NCBI GenBank assembly: GCA_944379995.1
Contig: CALWGF010000003.1
Coordinates: 1 to 64,000 of the forward strand
Reading direction: 5' to 3'
Length of the DNA: 64,000 nt
Source of the DNA: an uncultured Clostridia bacterium
GTDB taxonomy: Bacteria > Bacillota > Clostridia > Lachnospirales > Anaerotignaceae
Part shown: one piece after another, positions 46,572-55,715 of the stretch
How the letters are laid out: every line of letters begins with the position of its first letter
How positions within the stretch are numbered: the first letter of the stretch is position 1
Notes under the pieces: model-generated
Seen by the model: the letters and a program-made list of their open reading frames with translations, nothing else
Told to the model about the DNA's origin: nothing
The model's database searches: none
Translations under genes and position numbers: made by a program

Positions 46572-47846
46572 CTATTCTTTCGGTTTTACAACTGAAAGAA
46601 CCATATCTTTGCTAAAAAATCCTTTAGTTATTATATCTTTTATATAGTCAATATCTATTTCCATAAGGCTATCATAAGCATCTATAATATCCGTATTTTT
46701 AGTTGCAAATTCTATTTGTGCCATTACTTCAGCATCAATAGAATTAAGCCCTCTTATAAATCTTGAACAATGTTTTTTCTTTATTCTATCAAATACAGCA
46801 GACATAATACCTTCTTTTTTCGCCTTTTCAAATTCATATATTATATATTCCGCAACATCTTCAGCAAAAAGACATTGACCTGTAATAACTAAAAATGCAA
46901 ATTCTTTTCCAGAAATAAAATCCATTCCCAATGGTTCTTTCAATATACCTTTTTCATACATTTTTTTATAAAAATTAGAACTTTCACCAAAAAGTATATC
47001 ACTTAAAATTTTAATAGCAAAAGATTTTTTTATATCACTTTTAAAAAAATATTTAGGAAGTTTATAACCTATATTGAAAAAACTTTCTTTTATATCCATT
47101 TTCGCTTCAATATATTTTTCAATTATATTACTTTCTTCATTTTTATATATTACTGAACATTCATTTTTGTTATTAAAATCGGAAAATTCATTTTTTATAA
47201 ATTCAAATATATCATTTTCGTTAAAATTCCCAGCACATACTAAAGCCATATTACTAGGAACATAGAAAGAATTATAACATTTATAAAGCATTTTTTCATC
47301 TATTTTTTCTACACTTTCACAATTTCCTGCTATTTTATTTTTTATAGGGTGATTATTATACATTATATTAAGCATATTATAATAACAACACCAATCAGGA
47401 TTATCTTCATACATAGTTATTTCTTGTTTTATTATATCTTTTTCAGAATTTACATTTTCATTTGTAAAGTATGGTTTTTTTACCATATAAATAAGGGTTT
47501 TTAAATTTTCTTTTAAATTATCATTACAGGTAAAATAATATACAGTTTTACCAAAGTCAGTAAAAGCATTTGCCTCTGCATTTTGTTTTGCAAAAAGAGA
47601 AAAAACATCTCCCTCCGGTTTTGCAAAAAGTTTATGTTCTATAAAATGTGCTGTTCCTAAATTTGAATTATATATTTCATCATCAATTTTGAAAGATATA
47701 TCATTAGCACCATAAAAAACAACTATGGCACATTCATTTGATATATAGTCTTTTTTAGGAATTAAATAGCATTTCATACCATTTTCAAGAGTGTATATAC
47801 TTATACTTTCTTTAAGCACTTCATTTTTTTTAGAAACAGGTATCAT
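46572..47846 (-). CDS. ymfH: M16 zinc peptidase, catalytic partner (YmfH-like)
   Basis: 424 residues. The zinc motif HxxEH is HFIEHKLFA, and a second Glu lies about 75 residues later (DIIKQEITMYEDNPD). The C-terminal half is inactive. It overlaps the upstream partner by 4 bp. Bacillus YmfF/YmfH and AlbE/AlbF show such pairs, working as heterodimers on peptides. No signal peptide. Confidence 0.88.
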   Translation of the reverse strand: MIPVSKKNEVLKESISIYTLENGMKCYLIPKKDYISNECAIVVFYGANDISFKIDDEIYNSNLGTAHFIEHKLFAKPEGDVFSLFAKQNAEANAFTDFGKTVYYFTCNDNLKENLKTLIYMVKKPYFTNENVNSEKDIIKQEITMYEDNPDWCCYYNMLNIMYNNHPIKNKIAGNCESVEKIDEKMLYKCYNSFYVPSNMALVCAGNFNENDIFEFIKNEFSDFNNKNECSVIYKNEESNIIEKYIEAKMDIKESFFNIGYKLPKYFFKSDIKKSFAIKILSDILFGESSNFYKKMYEKGILKEPLGMDFISGKEFAFLVITGQCLFAEDVAEYIIYEFEKAKKEGIMSAVFDRIKKKHCSRFIRGLNSIDAEVMAQIEFATKNTDIIDAYDSLMEIDIDYIKDIITKGFFSKDMVLSVVKPKE

Positions 47847-49078
47847 TTTACTACCTCCTCTTTATCTGATGAAATAAAATATATTGTATCAAGTTTTACT
47901 TTTTCTATAATAGACAAAACATCATCTTTTTTACATTTTTCAATAGCACTAATATAATCTTCAATTGTAATATTTTTTTCTATTAATATATTGTTAAGAA
48001 TGTTGTCACATACAGAAGGCATACTGTCTTCAATATCTTTATACATTTTTATAATATTACTTTTTGCATTTTCAAATACATCATCTGATATTTCATTTTT
48101 AATATTTTTTATTGTTTCTTTTATAATATTTAATGTTTTGGAGTATTCATTTTTATCTATACCAGCCTGAACAATAATTACTCCTTTAAATTTATAAACA
48201 TATGAATTTATATAATAACAAAGACCTTCTTTTTCTCTTGCATTTAAAAATAACAATGAATTAGGGCTTCCCCCAAGTATTTCATTGAATATAATAAGTG
48301 GTATATACTCATCATCACCAAGACATATACCTGTTTTAAACCCTACACAAAGTTTACCTTGTTTTATATCTGCATTTTCAAAAACTTCTTTTTCATCATT
48401 ATAAAATTCTTCATATTCACATTTATTTTTATAATCTCTATAAAGTATATCTGTAAAATTATATCTAATATAATCCTTAACATCTTCTACATTTATATTT
48501 CCTGATATTATAAATTCAAAAATACCATTTTCCATTATATATTTATAGTATTCAAAAAGCTCCTCAGAGGTTATATTTGAAACTACATCATAATCACCTT
48601 TTGAATTTATACCAAAACCCTTTTTATCATACATTTCTTCTATACATCTATCTACAACATACTCACTTAATTTATCTCGTTTTGTTTTTATTTCATTTAA
48701 AAGTCTTCTTTTTTCCCTTTCAAACATATTTTTATCAAAAGCGTTTTTACATACAAAAGGATTATAAAGTACACTTTTTATAAATTCCAAAGGCTCTTTT
48801 AAACTACTTTCTTTTATACATAAGACTTCCATAAAAAATAATATAATATGTTCATCACCTTTTTTTATTACAGAAACATCATAAACAGCACCATTCATAT
48901 CTTCAAGTTTCTCTGTAAAATCTTGTTTTGTTTTATAATCATTTGATGATACAGAAAAAACTTTAGCAAGTAATGCATTTTTAGAAGCATCATAAAAGTC
49001 AGGTTTTGTTCTTATAGCAATACTTATTATAGCTGTTTTAAATTTATCACTTTTAAAAATCTGGGCAGTATTTTTCAT
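47843..49078 (-). CDS. ymfF: M16-like protein without zinc site (YmfF-like)
   Basis: 411 residues. The position of the HxxEH motif is degenerate (KNALLAKVFSVSSND), so it is catalytically dead. The R/Y substrate-binding segment of M16 proteins is kept (LNAREKEGLCYYINSYV). Its partner has the reverse pattern, so the pair forms one active site between them, as in mitochondrial processing peptidase. Starts after GAGAGGTG. Confidence 0.87.
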   Translation of the reverse strand: MKNTAQIFKSDKFKTAIISIAIRTKPDFYDASKNALLAKVFSVSSNDYKTKQDFTEKLEDMNGAVYDVSVIKKGDEHIILFFMEVLCIKESSLKEPLEFIKSVLYNPFVCKNAFDKNMFEREKRRLLNEIKTKRDKLSEYVVDRCIEEMYDKKGFGINSKGDYDVVSNITSEELFEYYKYIMENGIFEFIISGNINVEDVKDYIRYNFTDILYRDYKNKCEYEEFYNDEKEVFENADIKQGKLCVGFKTGICLGDDEYIPLIIFNEILGGSPNSLLFLNAREKEGLCYYINSYVYKFKGVIIVQAGIDKNEYSKTLNIIKETIKNIKNEISDDVFENAKSNIIKMYKDIEDSMPSVCDNILNNILIEKNITIEDYISAIEKCKKDDVLSIIEKVKLDTIYFISSDKEEVVK

Positions 49079-49140
49079 ATTACACCTCTCAAAAAAATTA
49101 TATATTGTTATAATGCCCTTTTGATTTTAAAAAATACAAA

Positions 49141-49171
49141 AAGCCTTCAGATACTAAGTATCTAAAGGCTT
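49141..49171 (-). terminator. Terminator of the CofE-like gene
   Basis: AAGCCTTTAGATACT/AGTATCTGAAGGCTT (one mismatch) then TTTTG on the minus strand. Confidence 0.8.
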
Positions 49172-49194
49172 AAATTTATATATATTTTTATTTA

Positions 49195-50388
49195 TTATTC
49201 ATTTACATAGTTATCAAAGTAACCCTGTACAAGTATAATAGGAGTTCCTTTATCACCACTACCACTTGTAAGGTCACAAAGTGAACCTATAAGGTCTGTA
49301 AGTCTTCTTGGTGTTGTACCCTGTGATGCCATATTTCCTTTAAGGTCTGAGTCTTTTTTGATAATAGCTTCTGAAATAGCTTTTTTAAGTTCTTCACCTT
49401 TAAGGTTAGCAAAATCATTATCAGCAAGGTATTTAAGTTTAAGTTCGTTTGGAGTACCTTCAAGACCGTCTGTATATCCTGGAGAAACAACAGGGTCAGC
49501 AAGTTCCCAAATTTTTCCTACTGGGTCTTTAAATGCACCGTCACCATATACCATAACTTCCATATGTTTTCCTGTTTTTTCAAGAAGTTCTTTCTGTATT
49601 TTTTCAACAAGAGCTTTACAATCTCTTGGGAATAATTTAACGGCATCTTCTGTTGATTTATTTGAACCTAAAAGTCCATATTGGTCATTATAACCACTTC
49701 CGTCAACTGAAGCTGTCATTATTTCGTCCATACCATAAACGATTTTTGCTCCTGCTTTTTTAAGAAGTCTTTTTGTTCTAGCTCTTGTATGTATATCACA
49801 GTTAAGAACGCAGTCTGTATAGTCAAGTATTGCTGTTGGATTATTTGCAAATACAACTTCAACTTCTGCTCCACATTCTTTTATAAGTGATGAATAATAT
49901 TCAATATAATCAACACCTGTAAATACGTGTACTGGATTTCCGAATTTTTCTCTGAAATCAGCTTCTGTTAATATATCTGTCCAAGGATTTACACCTTTTT
50001 CGTCAAGTAAATCATAATCAATAAAGTGATTTCCAACTTCGTCAGAAGGATAACTGAACATAAGAACTATTTTTTTAGCTCCTTTTGCAATACCTCTAAG
50101 ACAAATTGCAAATCTGTTTCTACTTAAAATTGGGAAGATAACACCGATTGTATTATCACCATATTTAGCTTTAACATCTTTTGCAATAGCATCAACTGAA
50201 GCATAATTTCCTTGTGCTCTTGCTACGATTGATTCTGTAATTGCAACAACATCTCTGTCATTAAGTTCAATATTTTCTGATTTTGAAGCTTCAAGAACTG
50301 TATCAACTACGATAGATGCAATATCATCACCTTCATGAATAATTGGTGCTCTTAATCCTCTGGAAACTGTTCCTACCATTCTTCCCAT
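49195..50388 (-). CDS. CofE-like F420-0:L-glutamate ligase family protein
   Basis: 397 residues. The N-terminus (PIIHEGDDIASIV, VVAITESIVARAQGN) matches the CofE/F420-0:gamma-glutamyl ligase family, which adds glutamate to coenzyme F420 with GTP. Further features are RNRFAICLRGIAKGAKK and the acidic MVYGDGAFKDPVG. It is longer than archaeal CofE. Gut Firmicutes with this protein are not known to make F420, so another gamma-glutamyl or amide-forming role is likely. Starts after AAGGAGAAA. Monocistronic. Confidence 0.8.
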   Translation of the reverse strand: MGRMVGTVSRGLRAPIIHEGDDIASIVVDTVLEASKSENIELNDRDVVAITESIVARAQGNYASVDAIAKDVKAKYGDNTIGVIFPILSRNRFAICLRGIAKGAKKIVLMFSYPSDEVGNHFIDYDLLDEKGVNPWTDILTEADFREKFGNPVHVFTGVDYIEYYSSLIKECGAEVEVVFANNPTAILDYTDCVLNCDIHTRARTKRLLKKAGAKIVYGMDEIMTASVDGSGYNDQYGLLGSNKSTEDAVKLFPRDCKALVEKIQKELLEKTGKHMEVMVYGDGAFKDPVGKIWELADPVVSPGYTDGLEGTPNELKLKYLADNDFANLKGEELKKAISEAIIKKDSDLKGNMASQGTTPRRLTDLIGSLCDLTSGSGDKGTPIILVQGYFDNYVNE

Positions 50389-50454
50389 AACCGATTTCTC
50401 CTTTTAAAATAAATTATTTATACCCAATATTTGCCCGATTTTTGGTATATTACT

Positions 50455-50483
50455 ATTATAATGTATTAAAATTCATAAGTAAA
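50455..50483 (-). promoter_or_regulatory. Promoter of the CofE-like gene
   Basis: TTTACT (50483-50478), 17 bp, TATAAT (50460-50455) on the minus strand. Confidence 0.65.
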
Positions 50484-50521
50484 CTACATTTTACTTACAC
50501 TTTATATAAGTAAAACTTATG
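50474..50521. promoter_or_regulatory. Operator-like inverted/direct repeat cluster
   Basis: Three or four copies of AAGTAAA/TTTACTT in mixed orientation lie within 48 bp, with outer arms CATAAGT/ACTTATG. The cluster overlaps the -35 of the CofE-like gene. Looks like tandem binding sites for a transcription factor. Confidence 0.45.
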
Positions 50522-50558
50522 TTTTTATTGTTTAATTTGTAAAAATAAAATTTATAAT

Positions 50559-51662
50559 TTAAAAAAACATATATGTAAAAAGGCTAATTATAGCTAAAAA
50601 TGCAATATTATACAATGTAAATTTTTTAATATACAACCCGTTATTACTGTATTCACTTTGAGTATAAATTTTAAATGATATAAGGCTTGCTAATGATGCT
50701 ACAAGTGTTCCAAGACCACCAATATTAACACCCTGTAAAAGTGCTTTTGAATTATCTGTAAATCCAGAAAGCATAAGAGATGCAGGAACATTACTTATAA
50801 TCTGAGAAAGTATTATTGATGATATTAATTCTCTACCTGTTATTAAACTATTAACTGTATTTTTTACTATTTCTATTCTTCCCATATTACCAACAAATAT
50901 AAAGAAAAATATAAAAGTTATAAGTAAATTAAAATCAATTTCTTTTATAATGCTTCTATCATAAATAATAAAACCTAAAAGAACTATTACAAACATTATT
51001 TTATAATTTACAATATTAAAAACCGTTAAAAGACATATAATAAAAAATACTATATATACTACTAAAGCTCTATTATTAACAGATACATCACTTTTACTAT
51101 TATATTCTATTTTTTCACCTTTACAAAAAGCCATTACTGCAAATATAATAACAAAACTTAAAATACTTATTGGTATTACAATAGAAAAAAATTCTGATAT
51201 ATCCATATTATAATAAGAATACAAATATAAATTTTGAGGATTTCCAACAGGTGTTGCCATACTTCCAAGATTTGCAGCTATTGTTTGCATTACCACTACA
51301 AATATAACTCTATCTTTATACTTTTCACCAAGTACAGCTATTGTTAATGGAACAAATGTTATAAGTGCAACATCATTTGTTATAAACATAGCAGAAAAAA
51401 AGCAAAGCATAACAAGTATAATGGATATATGTTTTATATCTTTTGCCTTTGATATCATAAAAGAGGACATTTTATCAAAAAATCCTGCTTTTTTAATACC
51501 TGCAACAACACCCATAAGACAAAAAAGAAGTGTAATAACTTTTAAATCAATATATTCTATATACTTAATATCTGGCATAATAAAAAACATAGAAATAATA
51601 GCCAATATTCCCGAACAACAAAGAACTGTTTCTTTTTTAAAAAATTCAATTATACTGTTCAA
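50559..51662 (-). CDS. ArsB/NhaD/SLC13-type anion permease
   Basis: A 367-residue protein with about ten membrane segments. The ion-transporter superfamily hairpin motifs are MATPVGNPQNLYL and ISNVPASLMLSGF. Substrate (arsenite, dicarboxylate, or Na+/H+) cannot be told. The start is TTG at 51662 with GGAGG at 7 bp. The in-frame ATG at 51698 lies inside the terminator hairpin of the upstream gene and is rejected. Confidence 0.8.
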   Translation of the reverse strand: MNSIIEFFKKETVLCCSGILAIISMFFIMPDIKYIEYIDLKVITLLFCLMGVVAGIKKAGFFDKMSSFMISKAKDIKHISIILVMLCFFSAMFITNDVALITFVPLTIAVLGEKYKDRVIFVVVMQTIAANLGSMATPVGNPQNLYLYSYYNMDISEFFSIVIPISILSFVIIFAVMAFCKGEKIEYNSKSDVSVNNRALVVYIVFFIICLLTVFNIVNYKIMFVIVLLGFIIYDRSIIKEIDFNLLITFIFFFIFVGNMGRIEIVKNTVNSLITGRELISSIILSQIISNVPASLMLSGFTDNSKALLQGVNIGGLGTLVASLASLISFKIYTQSEYSNNGLYIKKFTLYNIAFLAIISLFTYMFF

Positions 51663-51689
51663 AATTATTCCTCCAATATAAACGCATAA

Positions 51690-51720
51690 AAATTCCAACA
51701 GAACAAGTCTGTTGGAATTT
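51690..51720 (-). terminator. Terminator of the pyrophosphatase gene
   Basis: A 13-bp perfect stem AAATTCCAACAGA/TCTGTTGGAATTT and a T tract on the minus strand. Confidence 0.92.
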
Positions 51721-51737
51721 ATTAAAATAATATTTAA

Positions 51738-53387
51738 TTATTCGCCTTTCATAGCTGTCATAAGTTTTGGTATAAGCTGTTTCTTTCTTGAAACAACGCT
51801 TTCAAGTATAACTTCTCTATTTTCAGGCTGTTTCTTAAATGCTTTTTCAATATATGAAGGTGCATCATCACCTATCATAATAAGAAGTGTTGATTCTTCA
51901 ATTATATTTGTAAGCATAAAGAACATCATATCAACACCCTGTGTTGCAAATGTTTTTTCCATATATTCGAAAAGTTTTGGTTTAATAACATCAAATACTT
52001 TTGAATTCATTGAGCTTATCTGACCTACACCAAATGTTAAGCTATCAGCTGTAAATTTCTTATAATCTTGATAGAATATTTCTTCTGGTGATTTTTCTGC
52101 AAGATTACTTCCTGCATCAAACATTTCTTCAGCAAATGAAACTATATCAATTCCTGCTATTTCAGCAAGTCTTTCAGCAGCAGCTTTATCAACAGCAGTA
52201 CATGTTGGTGAACGGAACATAAGTGTATCAGAAATAATAGCTGAGCAAAGAAGACCTGCTATTTTTGGCTCTATATCAACACAATTTTCACCATACATAA
52301 GATATACTATTGTTGCTGTACAACCAACAGGCTGATTTCTAAAATATACAGGTGACATTGTTTCAATGCTTCCAATTCTATGATGGTCAATAATTTCAAG
52401 TATTTCTGCATTATCAATGCCATCTACTGCCTGTGATTTTTCATTATGATCAACAAGTATAAGTTTTCTTTTATCAAGGTCAAGAAGTGACCTTCTTGAA
52501 ATCATACCATAGTATTTTCCTTCATTATCTATAACAGGGAAATCTCTATGTCTTATTTTACCCATAATCTGCTTAACTTCTTCTGTAAAATCATCAGTTT
52601 TAAAAGTTATAAGATTTTCTGTTTTCATAAAGTAACGTATAGGTGTACTTTGATTTATAAGTCTTGCTGCTGTATAAGTATCGTGAGAAGTTGTTATTAT
52701 ACGGCAACCTCTATCTTCTGCAAGTTTTATAATTGTATGAGTAACAGGAGAACCTGTACAAATTACAAGACAACTTGCTCCACTTTCTATTGCACAAAGC
52801 TGATTGTCATATCTGTTTCCAAGTATTACAATATCACCTTTTTCAACATAAGTTTCAAGAAGGTCTGGGTTTGCTGCTGCAATAAGAATTTTTCCTTCTT
52901 CAACTACACCTTCAATACCACCTACAACCATTTCACCTTCAAGTGTTTCAACCATATTTTTATATGTTGTTTTTGAGTTTGCAAGTATTGAATTATCATA
53001 TATATCCATGTTGGCAGTTGCAAGGTCTTTAATAGAAATAATACCAACAAGTTCATCAATATCATTTGTTACAGGAAGTGTTGATACACCAAGGTCCCTC
53101 ATAAGGTTCCAAGCTTTTTTAATTGAATTTTCACTATCAACACCCGGTGTTTTTCTCATATTTATATCTTTAACCTGATTTCCAGCATCTGTAACATATT
53201 CAGGAATATCAACATTAAATCTTTTTAAAACATATTTTGTTTCGCTGTTTACTTGTCCTGCACGACAAGCCACAAAATCCTTTTCAGGATTTATTTTGTT
53301 TTTAAGATTTGCATATGAAATAGCTGAACATATTGAGTCAGTATCAGGATTTTTATGTCCTATAACCATTATGCTATCTTTTTTCAT
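51738..53387 (-). CDS. ppaC: Manganese-dependent family II pyrophosphatase with CBS-DRTGG-CBS insert
   Basis: 549 residues. The DHH catalytic domain has GHKNPDTDSICSA at the N-terminus and EIIDHHRIGSIE near 340, then a DHHA2 domain with SRKKQLIP at the end. Between the first motif and the DHH lie a CBS motif, a DRTGG domain (about 120-235) and another CBS motif. Such enzymes hydrolyse PPi and are tuned by adenine nucleotides bound to the CBS pair. Starts after AAGGAGG. Confidence 0.94.
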   Translation of the reverse strand: MKKDSIMVIGHKNPDTDSICSAISYANLKNKINPEKDFVACRAGQVNSETKYVLKRFNVDIPEYVTDAGNQVKDINMRKTPGVDSENSIKKAWNLMRDLGVSTLPVTNDIDELVGIISIKDLATANMDIYDNSILANSKTTYKNMVETLEGEMVVGGIEGVVEEGKILIAAANPDLLETYVEKGDIVILGNRYDNQLCAIESGASCLVICTGSPVTHTIIKLAEDRGCRIITTSHDTYTAARLINQSTPIRYFMKTENLITFKTDDFTEEVKQIMGKIRHRDFPVIDNEGKYYGMISRRSLLDLDKRKLILVDHNEKSQAVDGIDNAEILEIIDHHRIGSIETMSPVYFRNQPVGCTATIVYLMYGENCVDIEPKIAGLLCSAIISDTLMFRSPTCTAVDKAAAERLAEIAGIDIVSFAEEMFDAGSNLAEKSPEEIFYQDYKKFTADSLTFGVGQISSMNSKVFDVIKPKLFEYMEKTFATQGVDMMFFMLTNIIEESTLLIMIGDDAPSYIEKAFKKQPENREVILESVVSRKKQLIPKLMTAMKGE

Positions 53388-53543
53388 AATAAAAATCCTC
53401 CTTCTTTATTACTCTTTTTATCTTTTAAAGTATACATTAAATACATATAGTTTATCAATGTAATTTACAAAAAAATATAAACATCATCATATTTTATTAC
53501 ATATACTTTATTTTTTTAATATTTATAGTGATATTTTACTATA

Positions 53544-54749
53544 TTATTTTGAAGCAATAAGTTTTTTAAGAGCATATTCCATACGACTTACTGTAAGTTC
53601 ATACATATCAACTTCTTTTGAAATCATTCTTATTGTATCATAACCGTATGTGTGTATCCATCTACTTTCTAATATAGGATTAAGCCATATTACATTTTGG
53701 TATTTTTTCTTGAATTTTCTTATCCATTCAATGCCTGGTTCTTCATTAAATACACCATAATAGAAATTTCCACCAACACTTAAAAGTTCTGTTGGTGACA
53801 TAGCTGCATCACCTACAAATATAACTTTATAATCTTTATTAAGATTTCTTAAAACCCAATTAGTTTCAACACTTTTGTCATATATACATTCAGGAGTTGT
53901 ATAAAGTTGGTCATATATACAGTTATGAAAATAATATATTTTAAGGTCTTTAAAATGGTTTGATTTACTTACTGCTTGAAAAAGTGCACTACACATTTGG
54001 CTATATCTATGCATAGAACCACCAGAGTCGAATAAAACAATAAGTTTTACTGTATTTTGTCTTGGTCTATCAAAAACAAGTTTGAGTCTACCTGCATTAT
54101 CACAAGTTTTCTGTATAGTTTTTTCAACATCAAGTTCAGTTTTTGGTCCATCAACACGACTTGAGAACTGTCTGAGGCGTCTAAAAGCCACTTGAAGCTG
54201 ACGTGTATCAAGTATATTGTCTTCTCTAAAATCTTTATAATTATGCTCTCCAGCCATTTGTAAAGCTGAGCGAAGTCGTCCTTCGCCACCACCAACTCTT
54301 ATACCTTTTGGACTGTAACCAGAATGTCCCATAGTAGAACCGCCACCTGTACCAATCCAATATATACCACCATCATGTCTTTCTTTTTGTTCTTCAAGAC
54401 GCTCTCTTAAAAGTCTTTGAAGGTCCTCAAGTGTAAGATTTCCATTTCTTAAATCAGCAGCCAATTTATCAAAATCCTCTGCCATTTCTTTAGGGTTTTC
54501 AAGAAAATCATATATTTCTTGTGGTATTTGGTCAAATTTCTTTATATCTTTAAAGTAATCAGCAAAAGCAGTATCAAACTTATCAAATTCACTTTCACTT
54601 CTTACAACTATTGAACGGCAAACATAATAAAATTCTGTAAGACTTGATTTACAAAGGTTCTTTTTAAGAGCCTCCATAACAGTAAGCCACTCATTAACAG
54701 ATACATCAAGACCTGTTTCTCTAAGTTTATAAAAAAAGTCTATAAACAT
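53544..54749 (-). CDS. VWA/CoxE-like protein paired with a MoxR ATPase
   Basis: 401 residues. A helical N-terminal part (about 1-180) precedes a VWA domain with a MIDAS variant FDSGGSM (DxGxS instead of DxSxS), and later FVGDAAM. The protein is soluble. MoxR-CoxE pairs act as chaperone-like machines that insert metals or remodel complexes; the target here is unknown. ATG 54749 has AAAGGCGG and lies 16 bp after the ATPase gene; the longer frame into the ATPase gene is rejected. Confidence 0.85.
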   Translation of the reverse strand: MFIDFFYKLRETGLDVSVNEWLTVMEALKKNLCKSSLTEFYYVCRSIVVRSESEFDKFDTAFADYFKDIKKFDQIPQEIYDFLENPKEMAEDFDKLAADLRNGNLTLEDLQRLLRERLEEQKERHDGGIYWIGTGGGSTMGHSGYSPKGIRVGGGEGRLRSALQMAGEHNYKDFREDNILDTRQLQVAFRRLRQFSSRVDGPKTELDVEKTIQKTCDNAGRLKLVFDRPRQNTVKLIVLFDSGGSMHRYSQMCSALFQAVSKSNHFKDLKIYYFHNCIYDQLYTTPECIYDKSVETNWVLRNLNKDYKVIFVGDAAMSPTELLSVGGNFYYGVFNEEPGIEWIRKFKKKYQNVIWLNPILESRWIHTYGYDTIRMISKEVDMYELTVSRMEYALKKLIASK

Positions 54750-54765
54750 AAAAATACCGCCTTTC

Positions 54766-55599
54766 TTACCATCTTGGACGGACAAAACCTCTTTCTTTAG
54801 CTTTTTCAACAGCCTCAAGGTCTTCATTCTTTTTAAGAAGTACTCCTGCAAAAGGAACTGTTTCTTTTATTGTATCAGGGTCAATTCCACTTATTGCAAG
54901 TGCCTGTATCCAGTCAATAACTTCTGATGTACTTGGTTTTTTCTGAACATCTCTTACATCTCTTATAAGATAGAATGCTTCAAGTACTTTTTCAAGAAGA
55001 TATTCATCTATATTATTAAAATGCACCTTAATAATTTCTGCCATCATTTCTGCATTAGGAAATTCTATATAATGGAAAATACATCTTCTTAAAAATGCAT
55101 CTGGAAGTTCTTTTTCTGCATTTGATGTTATAATTACAATAGGTCTTACTTTTGCTTTTATAGTTTCTTTTGTTTCTGGAATATAAAATTCCATTTTATC
55201 AAGTTCCCATAAAAGGTCATTAGGGAATTCAAGGTCTGCTTTATCTATTTCATCAATAAGAAGTACAACTTGTTCATCACTATTAAAAGCTTCTCCAAGT
55301 TTTCCAAGTTTAATATATTTTTTAATATCATTTACGCCTTCAGTACCAAACTGGCTATCATATAATCTTTGTACAGTATCATATACATAAAGTCCGTCTT
55401 GTGCTTTTGTTGTTGATTTTATATTCCATATTATAAGTTTTTTACCAAGTGCTTTTGATATAGCATCAGCAAGCATAGTTTTTCCTGTTCCTGGTTCACC
55501 TTTTATTAAAAGAGGTTTTTCAAGTGCCATAGATATATTAACACTTCTCATAAGGTCATCTGAAACTACATATTCATTACTTCCGTTAAAGTTATTCAT
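54766..55599 (-). CDS. MoxR-family AAA+ ATPase
   Basis: 277 residues. Walker A GEPGTGKTM near residue 37, Walker B VVLLIDEIDKAD, sensor 1 IITSNAEKELPDAFLRRC. This is the MoxR/AAA_5 layout. First gene of the pair with the CoxE-like VWA protein, starting after AGGGAGA. Confidence 0.92.
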   Translation of the reverse strand: MNNFNGSNEYVVSDDLMRSVNISMALEKPLLIKGEPGTGKTMLADAISKALGKKLIIWNIKSTTKAQDGLYVYDTVQRLYDSQFGTEGVNDIKKYIKLGKLGEAFNSDEQVVLLIDEIDKADLEFPNDLLWELDKMEFYIPETKETIKAKVRPIVIITSNAEKELPDAFLRRCIFHYIEFPNAEMMAEIIKVHFNNIDEYLLEKVLEAFYLIRDVRDVQKKPSTSEVIDWIQALAISGIDPDTIKETVPFAGVLLKKNEDLEAVEKAKERGFVRPRW

Positions 55600-55678
55600 T
55601 TTAAATCTCCCTTCACAAAATCAAGATGTTTCTAAGTTTATCATATAAATTATATTTTTGTCTATTATATAAATAAAA

Positions 55679-55703
55679 AAACGGTATAAAATATATACCG
55701 TTT
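55679..55703 (-). terminator. Terminator of the Na/Pi cotransporter gene
   Basis: AAACGGTATA/TATACCGTTT and seven T on the minus strand. Confidence 0.88.
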
Positions 55704-55715
55704 ATTTATTAAAAA

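Noticed and set aside
51663-51698. Longer N-terminus of the anion permease from the ATG at 51698
   Set aside because: That ATG lies inside the terminator hairpin of the pyrophosphatase gene; the TTG at 51662 has a GGAGG at correct spacing.
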